Below are positions 49,457-58,098 of a DNA stretch of 64,000 nucleotides, piece after piece; the first letter of the stretch is position 1, and each line of letters starts with the position of its first letter. This DNA is from Exiguobacterium acetylicum. Lineage in GTDB: Bacteria > Bacillota > Bacilli > Exiguobacteriales > Exiguobacteriaceae. The notes beneath the pieces were generated by a model, which was given only the letters and a program-made list of their open reading frames with translations, was not told where the DNA came from and ran no database searches. The stretch spans positions 1,514,001 to 1,578,000 of the forward strand of contig NZ_CP081878.1 in NCBI RefSeq assembly GCF_022170825.1, read 5' to 3'. Both the position numbers and the translations under genes were made by a program.

Positions 49457-50935
49457 ATGTCAACGACACAACAATGGCGCGACCATTTTGATGGTCTTCG
49501 CGCATACGAAGAAGCCGTCGCATTACTATACTGGGATATGCGGACATACATGCCGGATCAAGGCGCAACAAACCGGTCTGCTTCAATCGGATTCCTCTCA
49601 ACCGAGAGCTTCCGTCGCCGAACAGGTGCGACGTACCAACAACTACTCGCGGCGATGGAGCAAGAGACGTTAACGGGGATTGAAGCGATCTCGTTCGCAA
49701 AAGCAAAAGAAGCGTTCGACCGCGATTCGAAAATTCCGGAAGCCGAGTATCAAACGTTCATCACGTTGATCTCTGAAGCCGAGAGTGTCTGGGAAAAGGC
49801 AAAAGATGCGAACGATTGGTCACTGTTTGAACCATACCTCGAGAAAATCGTCGCGATGGAACGCAAATTCGTCGAGTACTGGGGCTATGATGCGCACCCG
49901 TACGACGCACTGCTCCATGACTATGAGCCGGGGATGACAGTCGCGACACTCGATCCATTGTTCGCTGAACTTCGTCAAGCCATCATCGGTCTGCTCGGGC
50001 AGCTTGAAGGAAAAGACTTCCCGACGCTCGATTGGTCAGCAGAACGCGAGACACAAATCGCCTTGAACCAAGAATGGCTCCGCGATATCGGCTACGACTT
50101 CACGTCGGGTCGTTTAGATGAGACGGTCCATCCGTTCCAGACGACGATCAACCGGAAGGACGCACGGATTACGACGAAGTACGATGAAAACGACTACCGG
50201 AACTCGGTCTTCGGCACGATGCACGAAGCCGGGCACGCGACATACGAGCAAGGCATCGAACCAGAACTTGACTCACTCGGTCTCGGTGACGGTGCATCGA
50301 TGGGGATTCATGAATCACAATCGTTGTTCTTTGAGAACTTCATCGGACGGAACCAAGGCTTCCTAGAAGCCCGTTATCATGGCTTACAACAGGCGATTCC
50401 GTCACTTGCTGACGTCCCGTTCGAACGTTTCTATGCAGCGGTCAACGAAGTCAAACCGTCACTGATTCGGATTGAAGCCGATGAACTGACGTATGCACTG
50501 CATATCATCATCCGCTATGAGCTTGAAAAACGTCTGATGACAAACGAACTCGAAGTCAAGGATCTGCCGCAAGAATGGAATCGTCTCTATAAAGAGTATC
50601 TCGGCGTCGATGTCCCGAGTGACGATAAAGGCGTCCTACAAGACGTCCATTGGTCGGGTGGATCGTTTGGTTACTTCCCAAGTTACGCCCTCGGTCTCGT
50701 TTACGCGGCACAACTGAACGAAGCGCTTCGTCGTGACGTCGACAACGTCGACGGTCTAATCGCAGCCGGAACGCTTGCCCCGATCAAAGGCTGGTTGAAG
50801 GAAAACATTCACCGTCACGGAAAATCGAAGACACCAGCTGAATTGATTGAAGCAGCAACAGGACAATCGATTTCGGTCGCACCACTCGTCAATTACTTGA
50901 CGAAGAAATACACACGCGTCGTCGAGGCACTCTGA
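49457..50935 (+). CDS. Metallocarboxypeptidase, M32 family
   Basis: A 492-residue cytoplasmic zinc carboxypeptidase. The active-site motif is MHEAGHATYEQG (His-Glu-x-x-His, about residues 257-261), and IHESQSLFFENFIGR is the M32-specific segment with the third ligand Glu. Length near 500 residues matches the family, such as thermostable carboxypeptidase 1 and Bacillus YpwA. Start ATG 49457 follows AAGGGGG. It is first in a four-gene operon and overlaps the glycerophosphodiesterase gene by one base. It removes C-terminal residues from peptides. Confidence 0.95.
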   Translation: MSTTQQWRDHFDGLRAYEEAVALLYWDMRTYMPDQGATNRSASIGFLSTESFRRRTGATYQQLLAAMEQETLTGIEAISFAKAKEAFDRDSKIPEAEYQTFITLISEAESVWEKAKDANDWSLFEPYLEKIVAMERKFVEYWGYDAHPYDALLHDYEPGMTVATLDPLFAELRQAIIGLLGQLEGKDFPTLDWSAERETQIALNQEWLRDIGYDFTSGRLDETVHPFQTTINRKDARITTKYDENDYRNSVFGTMHEAGHATYEQGIEPELDSLGLGDGASMGIHESQSLFFENFIGRNQGFLEARYHGLQQAIPSLADVPFERFYAAVNEVKPSLIRIEADELTYALHIIIRYELEKRLMTNELEVKDLPQEWNRLYKEYLGVDVPSDDKGVLQDVHWSGGSFGYFPSYALGLVYAAQLNEALRRDVDNVDGLIAAGTLAPIKGWLKENIHRHGKSKTPAELIEAATGQSISVAPLVNYLTKKYTRVVEAL

Positions 50936-51657
50936 TGTTATGGTTCGCACACCGCGGCGTCAGTGAGCGTTTTCCCGAAAATACGCTTGAAGCCATCGCT
51001 GCTGCGATCGAAGACGATGTCGATGGCGTTGAGTTCGATGTCCATTTTTCAAAGGACGGTGTCGGTGTCATAATTCATGATGAGACCGTCAACCGGACGA
51101 CGAATGGGAAAGGGCGCGTCGTCGACATGACGGTTGCTGAACTGCAAGCGCTCGACGCAGGAGCACGATTTAAAGGGGAAGCGATCAAGACGAAGATTCC
51201 GACGCTTGACGAAGTGTTGACGATTCTTGCACCAGCAACACTCCGACTCAACGTCGAGCTGAAGACGGATACGATCCGCTATGATGGGCTTGAAGCCTAT
51301 GTCCTCGAACGCTGCGCCGCTCACGGGATTACGTCAGATCGACTACTCTTCAGCTCGTTCAATCATTATTCGGTCGCCTTGATTCGTAAGCTCGATCCAA
51401 GCGTCGAGACGGCGATTCTCTATCCGTACCCGATCTATCATCCGGAAGAACAAGCCCTCCGGATCGGTGCGACTGGAATCCATCCCGATTATCGACGGGT
51501 GACGGAAGCGGACGTCGCGTTTGCTCACGCGCAAGACGTCACGGTCCGCGTCTATACACCGAAGACGGTCGATGATGTCCGGCAGATGCAAGCGATCGGT
51601 GTCGATGCCGTCATCGTCAATGATCCGAAAGGCATGCGTGACAGACTTAAAGGATAA
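50935..51657 (+). CDS. Glycerophosphodiester phosphodiesterase
   Basis: A 240-residue enzyme of the GDPD/UgpQ family that splits glycerophosphodiesters into glycerol-3-phosphate and an alcohol. It has FAHRGVSERFPENTLEAI, DGVEFDVHFSKDGVGVIIHDETVNRTT, with the catalytic His of AHRG and the second His of IHDE, and LNVELKTD with the metal Glu. There is no signal peptide, so it is cytoplasmic. ATG 50935 overlaps the previous stop (TGATG). Second gene of the operon. Confidence 0.94.
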   Translation: MLWFAHRGVSERFPENTLEAIAAAIEDDVDGVEFDVHFSKDGVGVIIHDETVNRTTNGKGRVVDMTVAELQALDAGARFKGEAIKTKIPTLDEVLTILAPATLRLNVELKTDTIRYDGLEAYVLERCAAHGITSDRLLFSSFNHYSVALIRKLDPSVETAILYPYPIYHPEEQALRIGATGIHPDYRRVTEADVAFAHAQDVTVRVYTPKTVDDVRQMQAIGVDAVIVNDPKGMRDRLKG

Positions 51658-51670
51658 GGAGGAGGAAGGG

Positions 51671-52141
51671 ATGCGTAAGGACTACGTTTTCGTCATCAGT
51701 TTGTCGCTCGTCGCCTTATTCGTCGGACTTCAGCTCGGTTTTTCCCGTTTGCCGGAACCGAAACCGAAGCAAGTCGCAACGACACCGATGCGCCCGGCTG
51801 ACTATAAGACAGGCCTAGCGTCAGCGAAACGTGAATTGAAGCAGATTCAACGCTTCACCTTAAAAAGTACCCTTCCTGCTAACGGAACGACCGTGACGTG
51901 GATCTATGAGACGCCATCTGATGAACGGATTGCGGTCGATTGGTATTACGTCGAAAGTTATCCGGAAGCCCAGGTTCAGATGACACGTAACGAGACGTCA
52001 CGCATCATCTCGTATGAACGCTATTTAATTGTCATCCGACCGATTTACGGAACGGTCGTCGACAGTGAACTGGAACAGTTCGCACTCCGTTTTACCGGTT
52101 ACTTCACGACACAACAACAGGGGGAAAACGATGTCAGGTAA
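51671..52141 (+). CDS. Membrane-anchored protein, function unknown
   Basis: A 156-residue protein with an N-terminal helix (about residues 5-24) ending FSRLPEPKPKQVATTP, a proline linker, and an outer or luminal domain with WIYETPSDERIAVDWYYVES and YERYLIVIRPIYG. Start ATG 51671 follows AGGAGGAGGAAGGG directly. Third gene of the carboxypeptidase operon, 13 bases after the GDPD gene, and it overlaps the kinase-like gene by 11 bases. No family recognised. Confidence 0.78.
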   Translation: MRKDYVFVISLSLVALFVGLQLGFSRLPEPKPKQVATTPMRPADYKTGLASAKRELKQIQRFTLKSTLPANGTTVTWIYETPSDERIAVDWYYVESYPEAQVQMTRNETSRIISYERYLIVIRPIYGTVVDSELEQFALRFTGYFTTQQQGENDVR

Positions 52142-52688
52142 AATCATTCTCTTGATTGGTGGATCGGGCAGCGGAAAGTCTTCCCTGATCAAACGCTTGC
52201 GGACAGAATATTCGCATGTCCGGTTCATTCCATCGGTCACGACACGACCGAAACGTCCGACGGAAATCGATGGAGCAAGTTATCACTTTGTTGACGTCAA
52301 GACGTTCCAGCAACTGATCCAAGACGATGGATTCATCGAATACGCCCACGTCCACCGGGCGTGGTACGGCACACCGCGCCAAGCATACGTCGATGTCCTC
52401 GAACAGGATCAGATTGTCATCAAGGATATTGATCCAAAAGGAGCAGCGAACTTCAAACGCTTGTTTAACGACCAAGTGATCACGATCTTCGTTTCGGTCC
52501 CACCCGACTTGATGAAGGAACGACTGTTGATGCGCGGCGATACACCGGAGTTCGAAGCACGACTCGTTGATTACGAGGAAGCGTGGAAAGAACGCGATCA
52601 TTATGATTACATGATCGAAAATATTGATTTTGAGACAGCGTACGCCGATTTGCTCAAAATCATCGCCGGTTATATTCCAAAGGCATGA
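52131..52688 (+). CDS. Guanylate kinase-like protein
   Basis: A 185-residue nucleotide kinase. Walker A is LLIGGSGSGKSSLIKRL; PSVTTRPKRPTEIDGASYHFV is the GMP-binding region, and FIEYAHVHRAWYGTPRQA continues the family pattern. The lid is in MKERLLMRGDTPEFEARLVD. A housekeeping gmk is not seen here, so this may be a paralogue with another role. Start ATG 52131 follows GGGGGAAAACG. Last gene of the operon, ending at a good terminator. Confidence 0.88.
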   Translation: MSGKIILLIGGSGSGKSSLIKRLRTEYSHVRFIPSVTTRPKRPTEIDGASYHFVDVKTFQQLIQDDGFIEYAHVHRAWYGTPRQAYVDVLEQDQIVIKDIDPKGAANFKRLFNDQVITIFVSVPPDLMKERLLMRGDTPEFEARLVDYEEAWKERDHYDYMIENIDFETAYADLLKIIAGYIPKA

Positions 52689-52690
52689 CC

Positions 52691-52718
52691 AAGAGGACGC
52701 ACGTGAGCGTCCTCTTTT
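52691..52718 (+). terminator. Terminator of the carboxypeptidase operon
   Basis: AAGAGGACGC pairs with GCGTCCTCTT around six bases and is followed by TTTT. Confidence 0.88.
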
Positions 52719-52739
52719 CGTCTGCAGAAAGGAGTGTTT

Positions 52740-53615
52740 ATGTTACCGAACCATCCATTATTACAAAAGATTCAAACCGTGAAGCGGCTTCCGGGTCGAT
52801 CAGATCAAGCTGTTTGGTCCGTCAAGACGTTGACAGACCACTTTATCGTCAAGACTGTCATAGACCCAGCTAGCCTTCGGTATGAACAAGAAGCGACCTT
52901 ATTGATTCCAGAACAACAGGGCATCGCTCATGCCTTACCACTTGCGACCGGACGAACAGCAACGATTGCGTACGGCATTTATCCGTATTTATCTGGACGA
53001 ACCGTCCGAAGCGTGCTCCGTGAGACGCCGGAATTAGCGACCGAACTCGGTCAGGAGACGGGGAAAGCATTGAAACGCATCCATGCAGTGCCTGCTCCAA
53101 GCGAGATGATGTCTTGGAGTATACGTTGTCAGGCGAAACATGACCGTTACCGCGCAGCGATTGAGGACTTGCTTGCATCCGAGTGGGTCGAGCGACTCGA
53201 CCGATTTATCGGCGAACGACTTGCGTTACTTCAGACGCGACCGAATCGATTGCAGCATGACGATGTTCATCTCGATAATCTACTTGTCGAGGATGGGCAT
53301 CTATCTGCTTTCCTTGATTACGGCAACCATGACTATGGCGATCCGTGGCATGATTTCGTCAAATGCGGGTTGTTTCAGGTCGAGACGAGTCCCGTCTTTG
53401 CAAGTCATATGATCAATGGATACTTTAAGAACGAAGTGCCGTCCGCCTTTTGGCAGGTCTATAGTCTTTACGCGGCGATGGTTGTTTTCTCATCACTCGT
53501 CTGGACAAAGCGGTTTGACGCAAGCCAGGTGCCAGTGATGCAACGACGTGTCCAACGGATCATTCAGGATCACGATGGTTTTCGACGCGACATGCCGCTT
53601 TGGTATGAGGCGTAA
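52740..53615 (+). CDS. Aminoglycoside phosphotransferase-family protein
   Basis: A 291-residue APH-fold kinase. The active site is RLQHDDVHLDNLLVEDGHL (catalytic Asp and Asn), followed by AFLDYGNHDYGDPWHDFVKC (metal Asp). The N-terminal lobe is shortened, with VKTVIDPASLRYEQEATLL near the ATP lysine. Start ATG 52740 follows AAAGGAG; GTG 52734 overlaps that site. Such proteins phosphorylate antibiotics, sugars or amines, and sequence alone does not tell. Confidence 0.87.
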   Translation: MLPNHPLLQKIQTVKRLPGRSDQAVWSVKTLTDHFIVKTVIDPASLRYEQEATLLIPEQQGIAHALPLATGRTATIAYGIYPYLSGRTVRSVLRETPELATELGQETGKALKRIHAVPAPSEMMSWSIRCQAKHDRYRAAIEDLLASEWVERLDRFIGERLALLQTRPNRLQHDDVHLDNLLVEDGHLSAFLDYGNHDYGDPWHDFVKCGLFQVETSPVFASHMINGYFKNEVPSAFWQVYSLYAAMVVFSSLVWTKRFDASQVPVMQRRVQRIIQDHDGFRRDMPLWYEA

Positions 53616-53620
53616 AAAAA

Positions 53621-53668
53621 AGACGGGTCCGTCTCTCACTTGAAGAGAAACGAACCCGCTATTTTTTT
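53621..53668. terminator. Bidirectional terminator
   Basis: A CGGGT/ACCCG base with CGT/ACG and TCTC/GAGA steps forms a long hairpin; A and T runs flank it. It ends the phosphotransferase gene and the small gene at 53683. Confidence 0.85.
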
Positions 53669-53682
53669 GAAGTTATTGAATA

Positions 53683-53931
53683 TTACCATTCAAAGCCTTC
53701 TTCACTATACTTGCCGTTCGAGTTGAAGAATCGTTCTTCTGTTTTACCATTGACGGTATTCGTATAAATAACATAGACGTCGAGATGATCATTCTGATCC
53801 GCCATTTTTTTAGCAGCTTTCTTAGCGTCGGCCTCAGTCGTATATGTTTCCGACTTACTTGCCTTCCCGTGTTTTTCTTGCCCTTGTTCTTCATATCCTT
53901 CTACTGTCCATACTTTTTTTGATGACATCAT
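53683..53931 (-). CDS. Small soluble protein, function unknown
   Basis: An 82-residue protein (start ATG 53931 or the adjacent ATG) following GAAAGGATG. It reads KKVWTVEGYEEQGQEKHGKASKSETYTTEADAKKAAKKM and then VYVIYTNTVNGKTEERFF, a beta-hairpin, helix and two strands. Highly charged. A short stress- or envelope-related protein is possible, but nothing supports a function. The gene is followed by a bidirectional terminator. Confidence 0.7.
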   Translation of the reverse strand: MMSSKKVWTVEGYEEQGQEKHGKASKSETYTTEADAKKAAKKMADQNDHLDVYVIYTNTVNGKTEERFFNSNGKYSEEGFEW

Positions 53932-54012
53932 TAACATCCTTTCCTGCAAAAGCGAGTTCGCTTGGCTGTTACATTATGCTGTGCAGACCAATCCATCGTC
54001 AACTGTTGCTGT

Positions 54013-54498
54013 TCATTCTGTGACGATCTCGTCTAAATGATCGGCATAATAACGGAGTGCCCGGTCAAATGTCTGGATCGATGTATCCGACGACGTCGTA
54101 GCAAGCGTCTTCAGTAAGCGACTGACCGCTCGATCCGTTTGACCGAGATTATACTCCGTCATTGCGAGGAATGCGTGTAAGGCGTGGGCATCCGGAAACT
54201 CAAGCAATGCGCGGTGGAACACGGCTGACGCTTCTTCAAACTGTCCGGTGACGCGATACGTACTGCCGAGCCCGATATAGGCTTGCAAGCGGTCTTCTCC
54301 TGTAAGACCGAGCGCTAGTGCTTGTTCATAGTAGGGGACAGCAGCATGCTCCTCACCAAGGCTATCGTAACACCACGCCATCTGATAGAGGACGATTGGG
54401 TCGTCAGGTGCCGTTTCAACATACTGACGGACGACTTCTTTTGCTGTTTCATACTGGCCCGTCTTTCGTAATTGATGAACCGATTCGAAATCAAACAT
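54013..54498 (-). CDS. TPR-repeat protein
   Basis: A 161-residue protein consisting of tetratricopeptide repeats. Repeat copies are VVRQYVETAPDDPIVLYQMA, AVPYYEQALALG, AYIGLGSTYRVTGQFEEASAV and FLAMTEYNLGQTDRAVSRL. Start ATG 54498 follows GGAGGAGG. Such folds bind partner proteins; the partner is not visible. It lies downstream of the MarR gene, behind a terminator. Confidence 0.88.
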   Translation of the reverse strand: MFDFESVHQLRKTGQYETAKEVVRQYVETAPDDPIVLYQMAWCYDSLGEEHAAVPYYEQALALGLTGEDRLQAYIGLGSTYRVTGQFEEASAVFHRALLEFPDAHALHAFLAMTEYNLGQTDRAVSRLLKTLATTSSDTSIQTFDRALRYYADHLDEIVTE

Positions 54499-54523
54499 TT
54501 CGTTTCCTCCTCCTACGCTATCA

Positions 54524-54558
54524 AAAAACGGACCCGGTCGTCCTTGACCGGATCCGTT
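54524..54558 (-). terminator. Terminator after the MarR gene
   Basis: AACGGA/TCCGTT and CCGGTC/GACCGG pair with a one-base mismatch; on the minus strand TTTTTT follows. Confidence 0.88.
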
Positions 54559-54570
54559 CCATCGAACAGC

Positions 54571-55014
54571 TTAGACTGTTTTTTCAAGCTTCGTTAAAAG
54601 GGTCCGGAACAGTTCAAGTTCCTGATCCGAGAAGTCTTCGAAGACGTCCGCGAGGTAATCCATCTTCATCGACTCGAGTTTTTCGTATAACTCGATGCCT
54701 TTTGGTGTTGCCCGGAGTTCGACGACACGACGATCGAGTTCGCTCCGCTCGCGAGAAATCAACTCTTTTTTCGTCAATTCGTCAGCTAGTGCCGTGATCA
54801 TGCTCGCTGAGAACTGAAACTCTTGCGAGAGGGCAGAGGCGATTTGTGGACTGTTCGTACAAAGTGATTTCAAGATGAAGAACTCGTTGCGTGTCAAATA
54901 CGTCGTGAACATGCTACGCACGTCCTTCTTGATCGCGCGGTAGTTCATCCGTAATCCTTTTTCCGTATCAACGATCAACTGATCGCGTTGTGCCACTTCT
55001 AGTGTAGTTGCCAT
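54571..55014 (-). CDS. MarR-family regulator
   Basis: A 147-residue winged-helix protein. RNEFFILKSLCTNSPQIASALSQEF, then ASMITALADELTKKELISRERSELDRRVVEL, are the HTH and wing. It has one cysteine. Start ATG 55014 follows GAAGGATAC. A textbook promoter lies upstream (TTGATT, 17 bases, TATACT), whose -35 overlaps the stop of the RelA/SpoT-domain gene. Its target is not known. Confidence 0.88.
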   Translation of the reverse strand: MATTLEVAQRDQLIVDTEKGLRMNYRAIKKDVRSMFTTYLTRNEFFILKSLCTNSPQIASALSQEFQFSASMITALADELTKKELISRERSELDRRVVELRATPKGIELYEKLESMKMDYLADVFEDFSDQELELFRTLLTKLEKTV

Positions 55015-55060
55015 GTATCCTTCACTCTTTCTATACCGTAGTTTCTTTCACTCGTGATTT

Positions 55061-55089
55061 AGTATAGTGAAAAATTTTAGTTTAATCAA
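55061..55089 (-). promoter_or_regulatory. SigA promoter of the marR gene at 54571
   Basis: TTGATT (55089-55084) and TATACT (55066-55061) on the minus strand are 17 bases apart. Confidence 0.8.
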
Positions 55090-56162
55090 TATTTTTCTCT
55101 TGAATCATCTGTTTCGACAGCACGGGCGACTTGGGCGACGATTTCTTCGACGTTGCGTAGCTCTGGGTAGAAGCGACGGAAGAAGTAATCGATCCGGTGT
55201 GTATCTTCTCCGGCAATCGTCAGTGCCATACAGATATAAGCGATCCCGATTCCTTGACGGGGGAGGAACGGATTCGGCATGACCTTCGCACAACGCAGGG
55301 CGAGCGGACTGTGCGTCGTCACGGCTTCAATCAACTCCCCGTATGTTCGGATATCAACATAATGGAACATCCGAATCAGTTCGTTGATCAACTGTTGATC
55401 GGAATCAAGCATCATCTGCGACGTGACGAGCCGTTTATCGAGCTCGTTGATGACTGGGGAGTGATCGATGAAGTAGTTTAAGTTGTCCGCCGTGATCCGG
55501 ACTTGGTGTGGGTCAGACAAGATTTGTTGAACGGTCTCGTCTTCGAATTGTTTCAACTGTTTTTTGATGTTGACGAATTCCTGATCGGCGATCTCAAGCA
55601 ATCCTGCTACCCGACTAAAGCTGCGCCGGACTTCTGCCGGAACACTGTTCGGATTTTTATACCCGAGGTCATGCTCGATCTCTGCCCAGGCGTGCTGAAG
55701 AATCGACCGAATTTGAATTTCGGCCGTGTAGTCCTTAAAGCGACCATACTCGCTTAGAGCAAGTCGCTGTTCGCTGAGTGACGCGACGAAGTGAACTGAG
55801 AGGTAACCGAACTCCGTCGTATCAAGCAAGGTCGACTTATCGACGGACTGATCCCGGTCGATCGCAAACTCGTTTTCAATGATGCGTGCTGCTTCCCGGA
55901 CGTCGTCATGGAAATAAGTGACGATCCGGATCCCGGTCAAGTCATGGACGTCCTTAAGCGAACGGTATTTGTTCGGTTGCCGTAAGACTTTCTGATACAG
56001 ACTTTCAGAGTCTTTCGTCCGGGCGACGATCGAGTGGTATTTGATCCCTGCCGCGTCCAGTAGCTCGGACAGAAGCATCTTCAATTTGTCGGCGTACGCA
56101 TCATATTCTTCCTTATCGTTGACATATTCAAGCATCATCGTATTTAAATCTTGTGATTGCAC
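55086..56162 (-). CDS. RelA/SpoT-domain (p)ppGpp synthetase-like protein
   Basis: A 358-residue protein with one RelA/SpoT synthetase domain and no hydrolase domain. DVHDLTGIRIVTYFHDD, TEFGYLSVHFVASL and EIQIRSILQHAWAEIEHDLGYK match the synthetase core; the usual GYRSLH step here reads GYLSVH. A C-terminal region of about 150 residues (from ADLDNLNYF-like text to the end) is longer than in typical small alarmone synthetases of roughly 210-260 residues. GTG start 56162 follows GAGGAAGG. It would make (p)ppGpp in stress, if active. Confidence 0.83.
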   Translation of the reverse strand: MQSQDLNTMMLEYVNDKEEYDAYADKLKMLLSELLDAAGIKYHSIVARTKDSESLYQKVLRQPNKYRSLKDVHDLTGIRIVTYFHDDVREAARIIENEFAIDRDQSVDKSTLLDTTEFGYLSVHFVASLSEQRLALSEYGRFKDYTAEIQIRSILQHAWAEIEHDLGYKNPNSVPAEVRRSFSRVAGLLEIADQEFVNIKKQLKQFEDETVQQILSDPHQVRITADNLNYFIDHSPVINELDKRLVTSQMMLDSDQQLINELIRMFHYVDIRTYGELIEAVTTHSPLALRCAKVMPNPFLPRQGIGIAYICMALTIAGEDTHRIDYFFRRFYPELRNVEEIVAQVARAVETDDSREKY

Positions 56163-56302
56163 CGTTTCGCACCTTCCTCATCCTGTAGTCATCTAGCCAT
56201 ATTGTAGCACTCTGCTTTGTTCAACGCACAGTAAGACCCTGTTTGAAGCAGTACGATTCGTGGGAAAAAGACAAGTAGTACGTTTCCGGGAGGAGATTGA
56301 AA

Positions 56303-57439
56303 ATGGAAATAGTGGATGCCCGTGCTTTACCCGCCGATCATATGGATGTTTTACATGTCACCCCGTCGTCAATCTATTTTCGACGCCGTCTTGATGACGC
56401 CCGCTATCATATCAGCCGCTATGATCTTGAAGATCAAGAACAGGTTGATCTGACGCCAGAAGCCTTGACCGATCACGGACCAACCCGTCCGTTCGTCCGG
56501 CACGGGAAGGTCTATTGCCTGAATGAACATACGCAAGAGCAGGGTGGCGAGACAGAAGTACTCGTCATCGATCTGATGTCCGGTAAACGGGAACAGATTG
56601 CTTCGTTTTACGTTGAAGGGGACTTGACGCTTTACTGGGTGCTCAATGAAAACTATCTCGTGTTCTTGCAGACGACGGATACGACGTCCGCATTTCTCTA
56701 TGACGTCACAGATGAATCGCGTCAAACGATTCGCGATCAACGGCTTTACGGGATGACAGAGAATTACCGGGAGCTCTATTTCTTTCTCGTCACGCTTGAA
56801 GACAAGGAATACATCGTCTGTAATGCTCGGCTTGACGAGTTCTCGTTTTATGACGCGCTTGAAAGTGGCGTCATCTCACCGGAAGATCCGATCGACCACT
56901 CGGAAAGCTTGTTGATTGCTCCGCTCCCGACTTTGATCGAGGAGATTGAACAAGGCGTTGAGCACTTATCGTTTGCAACCTTACTAAAGTTAGAAGGAGA
57001 AGGGGACACCGTCCAGTATCTCGGGGAACAGGAAGGTCACTTGATTTTCAGTGCCTATACCGACCGGCTGAACGAAGAAGTCTTTTACCGGATCGATACG
57101 GAAGCGAGTGTTGAAGAGGTCGCACGAATCAATTGGAGTGACTATGAACCACTCGACTTCACCTATGACGACGTCGAGTCGACGATCTTCATCGTCAATG
57201 ACCGGTCCGAACAGCATCATGAAGTAATCAATTTACGCAACGGTGCCCGATTCCTTGATAAGGAACCGTTTGAGCGTGTCTTACGGGAACGTTTCTATTT
57301 ACACGAAGCGATCGGTGACGACGCGGAGCCGATGGTTACGGTGTACGACGCGGAACACAACGAACGGTATCGGTTCGAAGATGCCTATTACGTGACCGTG
57401 TCCGGGGAACTCGTCATCTTATCGGTCCACCAGTTATGA
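56303..57439 (+). CDS. Large soluble protein, function unknown
   Basis: A 378-residue, acidic protein with repeated strand-turn units, such as VLHVTPSSIYFRRRLDDARYHIS, KVYCLNEH, TEVLVIDLMSGKREQIASFY and STIFIVNDRSEQHHEVINLR, which suggest a beta-propeller. There is no signal peptide and no enzyme motif. Start ATG 56303 follows GGGAGGAG by nine bases; a TTG two codons upstream is less likely. Unrecognised; single gene with its own terminator. Confidence 0.75.
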   Translation: MEIVDARALPADHMDVLHVTPSSIYFRRRLDDARYHISRYDLEDQEQVDLTPEALTDHGPTRPFVRHGKVYCLNEHTQEQGGETEVLVIDLMSGKREQIASFYVEGDLTLYWVLNENYLVFLQTTDTTSAFLYDVTDESRQTIRDQRLYGMTENYRELYFFLVTLEDKEYIVCNARLDEFSFYDALESGVISPEDPIDHSESLLIAPLPTLIEEIEQGVEHLSFATLLKLEGEGDTVQYLGEQEGHLIFSAYTDRLNEEVFYRIDTEASVEEVARINWSDYEPLDFTYDDVESTIFIVNDRSEQHHEVINLRNGARFLDKEPFERVLRERFYLHEAIGDDAEPMVTVYDAEHNERYRFEDAYYVTVSGELVILSVHQL

Positions 57440-57440
57440 T

Positions 57441-57480
57441 ACAAGCGGTTGTTCTCGTTATGAGAGCAGCCGCTTGTTTA
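57441..57480 (+). terminator. Terminator of the unknown protein gene
   Basis: ACAAGCGG pairs with CCGCTTGT with further TCTC/GAGA pairing inside; TTTA follows. Confidence 0.85.
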
Positions 57481-57512
57481 AAAATAAAATTATTTCAACT
57501 ACCAAATTCATA

Positions 57513-57553
57513 TTAAAAAATAAAAACCAGCCAAGAATAAACCTCAGGCTGGC
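57513..57553 (-). terminator. Terminator of ohr
   Basis: CCAGCC pairs with GGCTGG; on the minus strand TTTTTA follows. It is 15 bases after the ohr stop. Confidence 0.8.
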
Positions 57554-57567
57554 TAGAAATGCTACAC

Positions 57568-57990
57568 TTATTCTGCGTCAGTTGTACGTGTATAGACATC
57601 GACTTGGATGTTTCCAGCAGTCGCACGTGAGTAAGGGCAGACCGTATGCGCGACTTTCGCGAGTTCAGCAGCCGCTTCTTCCGAGATTCCACGGACGAGA
57701 ACGTCAAGTTCGACTGAAAGCATGAATCCGTCAGCTGCTTCGTTTAATGTAACGTGCGCTGTAACTTCACTACCGTCATGTTTGATACCTTGTTTGCGAG
57801 CGACCATGTTTAAAGCAGAGTCGAAGCATGCAGAGTATCCTGCAGCAAAGAGTTGTTCTGGGTTCGTTGCTTGTTTTTTCGATCCTGGTACTGGCATTGC
57901 GAGGGCGACGTCAAGAATTCCGTCCTCTGATACGACGCGTCCGTCGCGACCTCCGACAGCTGTTGCAGATGATGTGAACATTGGTTTCAT
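57568..57990 (-). CDS. ohr: Organic hydroperoxide resistance protein Ohr
   Basis: A 140-residue OsmC-fold thiol peroxidase that reduces organic hydroperoxides in the cytoplasm. The two redox cysteines are Cys55 in GYSACFDSAL and Cys118 in HTVCPYS. NPEQLFAAGYSACF is the family signature. Start ATG 57990 lies after GAAAGGGAG. It is divergent from ohrR, with the OhrR operator in the 108-base gap between the two starts, so it should be derepressed by peroxide. Confidence 0.96.
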   Translation of the reverse strand: MKPMFTSSATAVGGRDGRVVSEDGILDVALAMPVPGSKKQATNPEQLFAAGYSACFDSALNMVARKQGIKHDGSEVTAHVTLNEAADGFMLSVELDVLVRGISEEAAAELAKVAHTVCPYSRATAGNIQVDVYTRTTDAE

Positions 57991-58031
57991 GTGTGTAACT
58001 CCCTTTCGTTGTTAGAATCAAATAAGTAGCT

Positions 58032-58067
58032 TACAATTAGATTGTATACAATTTAAATCGAATTGCA
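58032..58067. promoter_or_regulatory. OhrR operator
   Basis: TACAATTAGATTGTA (58032-58046) is a perfect 6-3-6 inverted repeat and the second half TACAATTT followed by GAATTGCA (58047-58067) is a weaker copy. This is the layout of the Bacillus ohrA operator. It overlaps the region expected for both divergent promoters. Confidence 0.88.
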
Positions 58068-58098
58068 ACTCGTTTGCTCACGATTGGAGGAATTTTTT

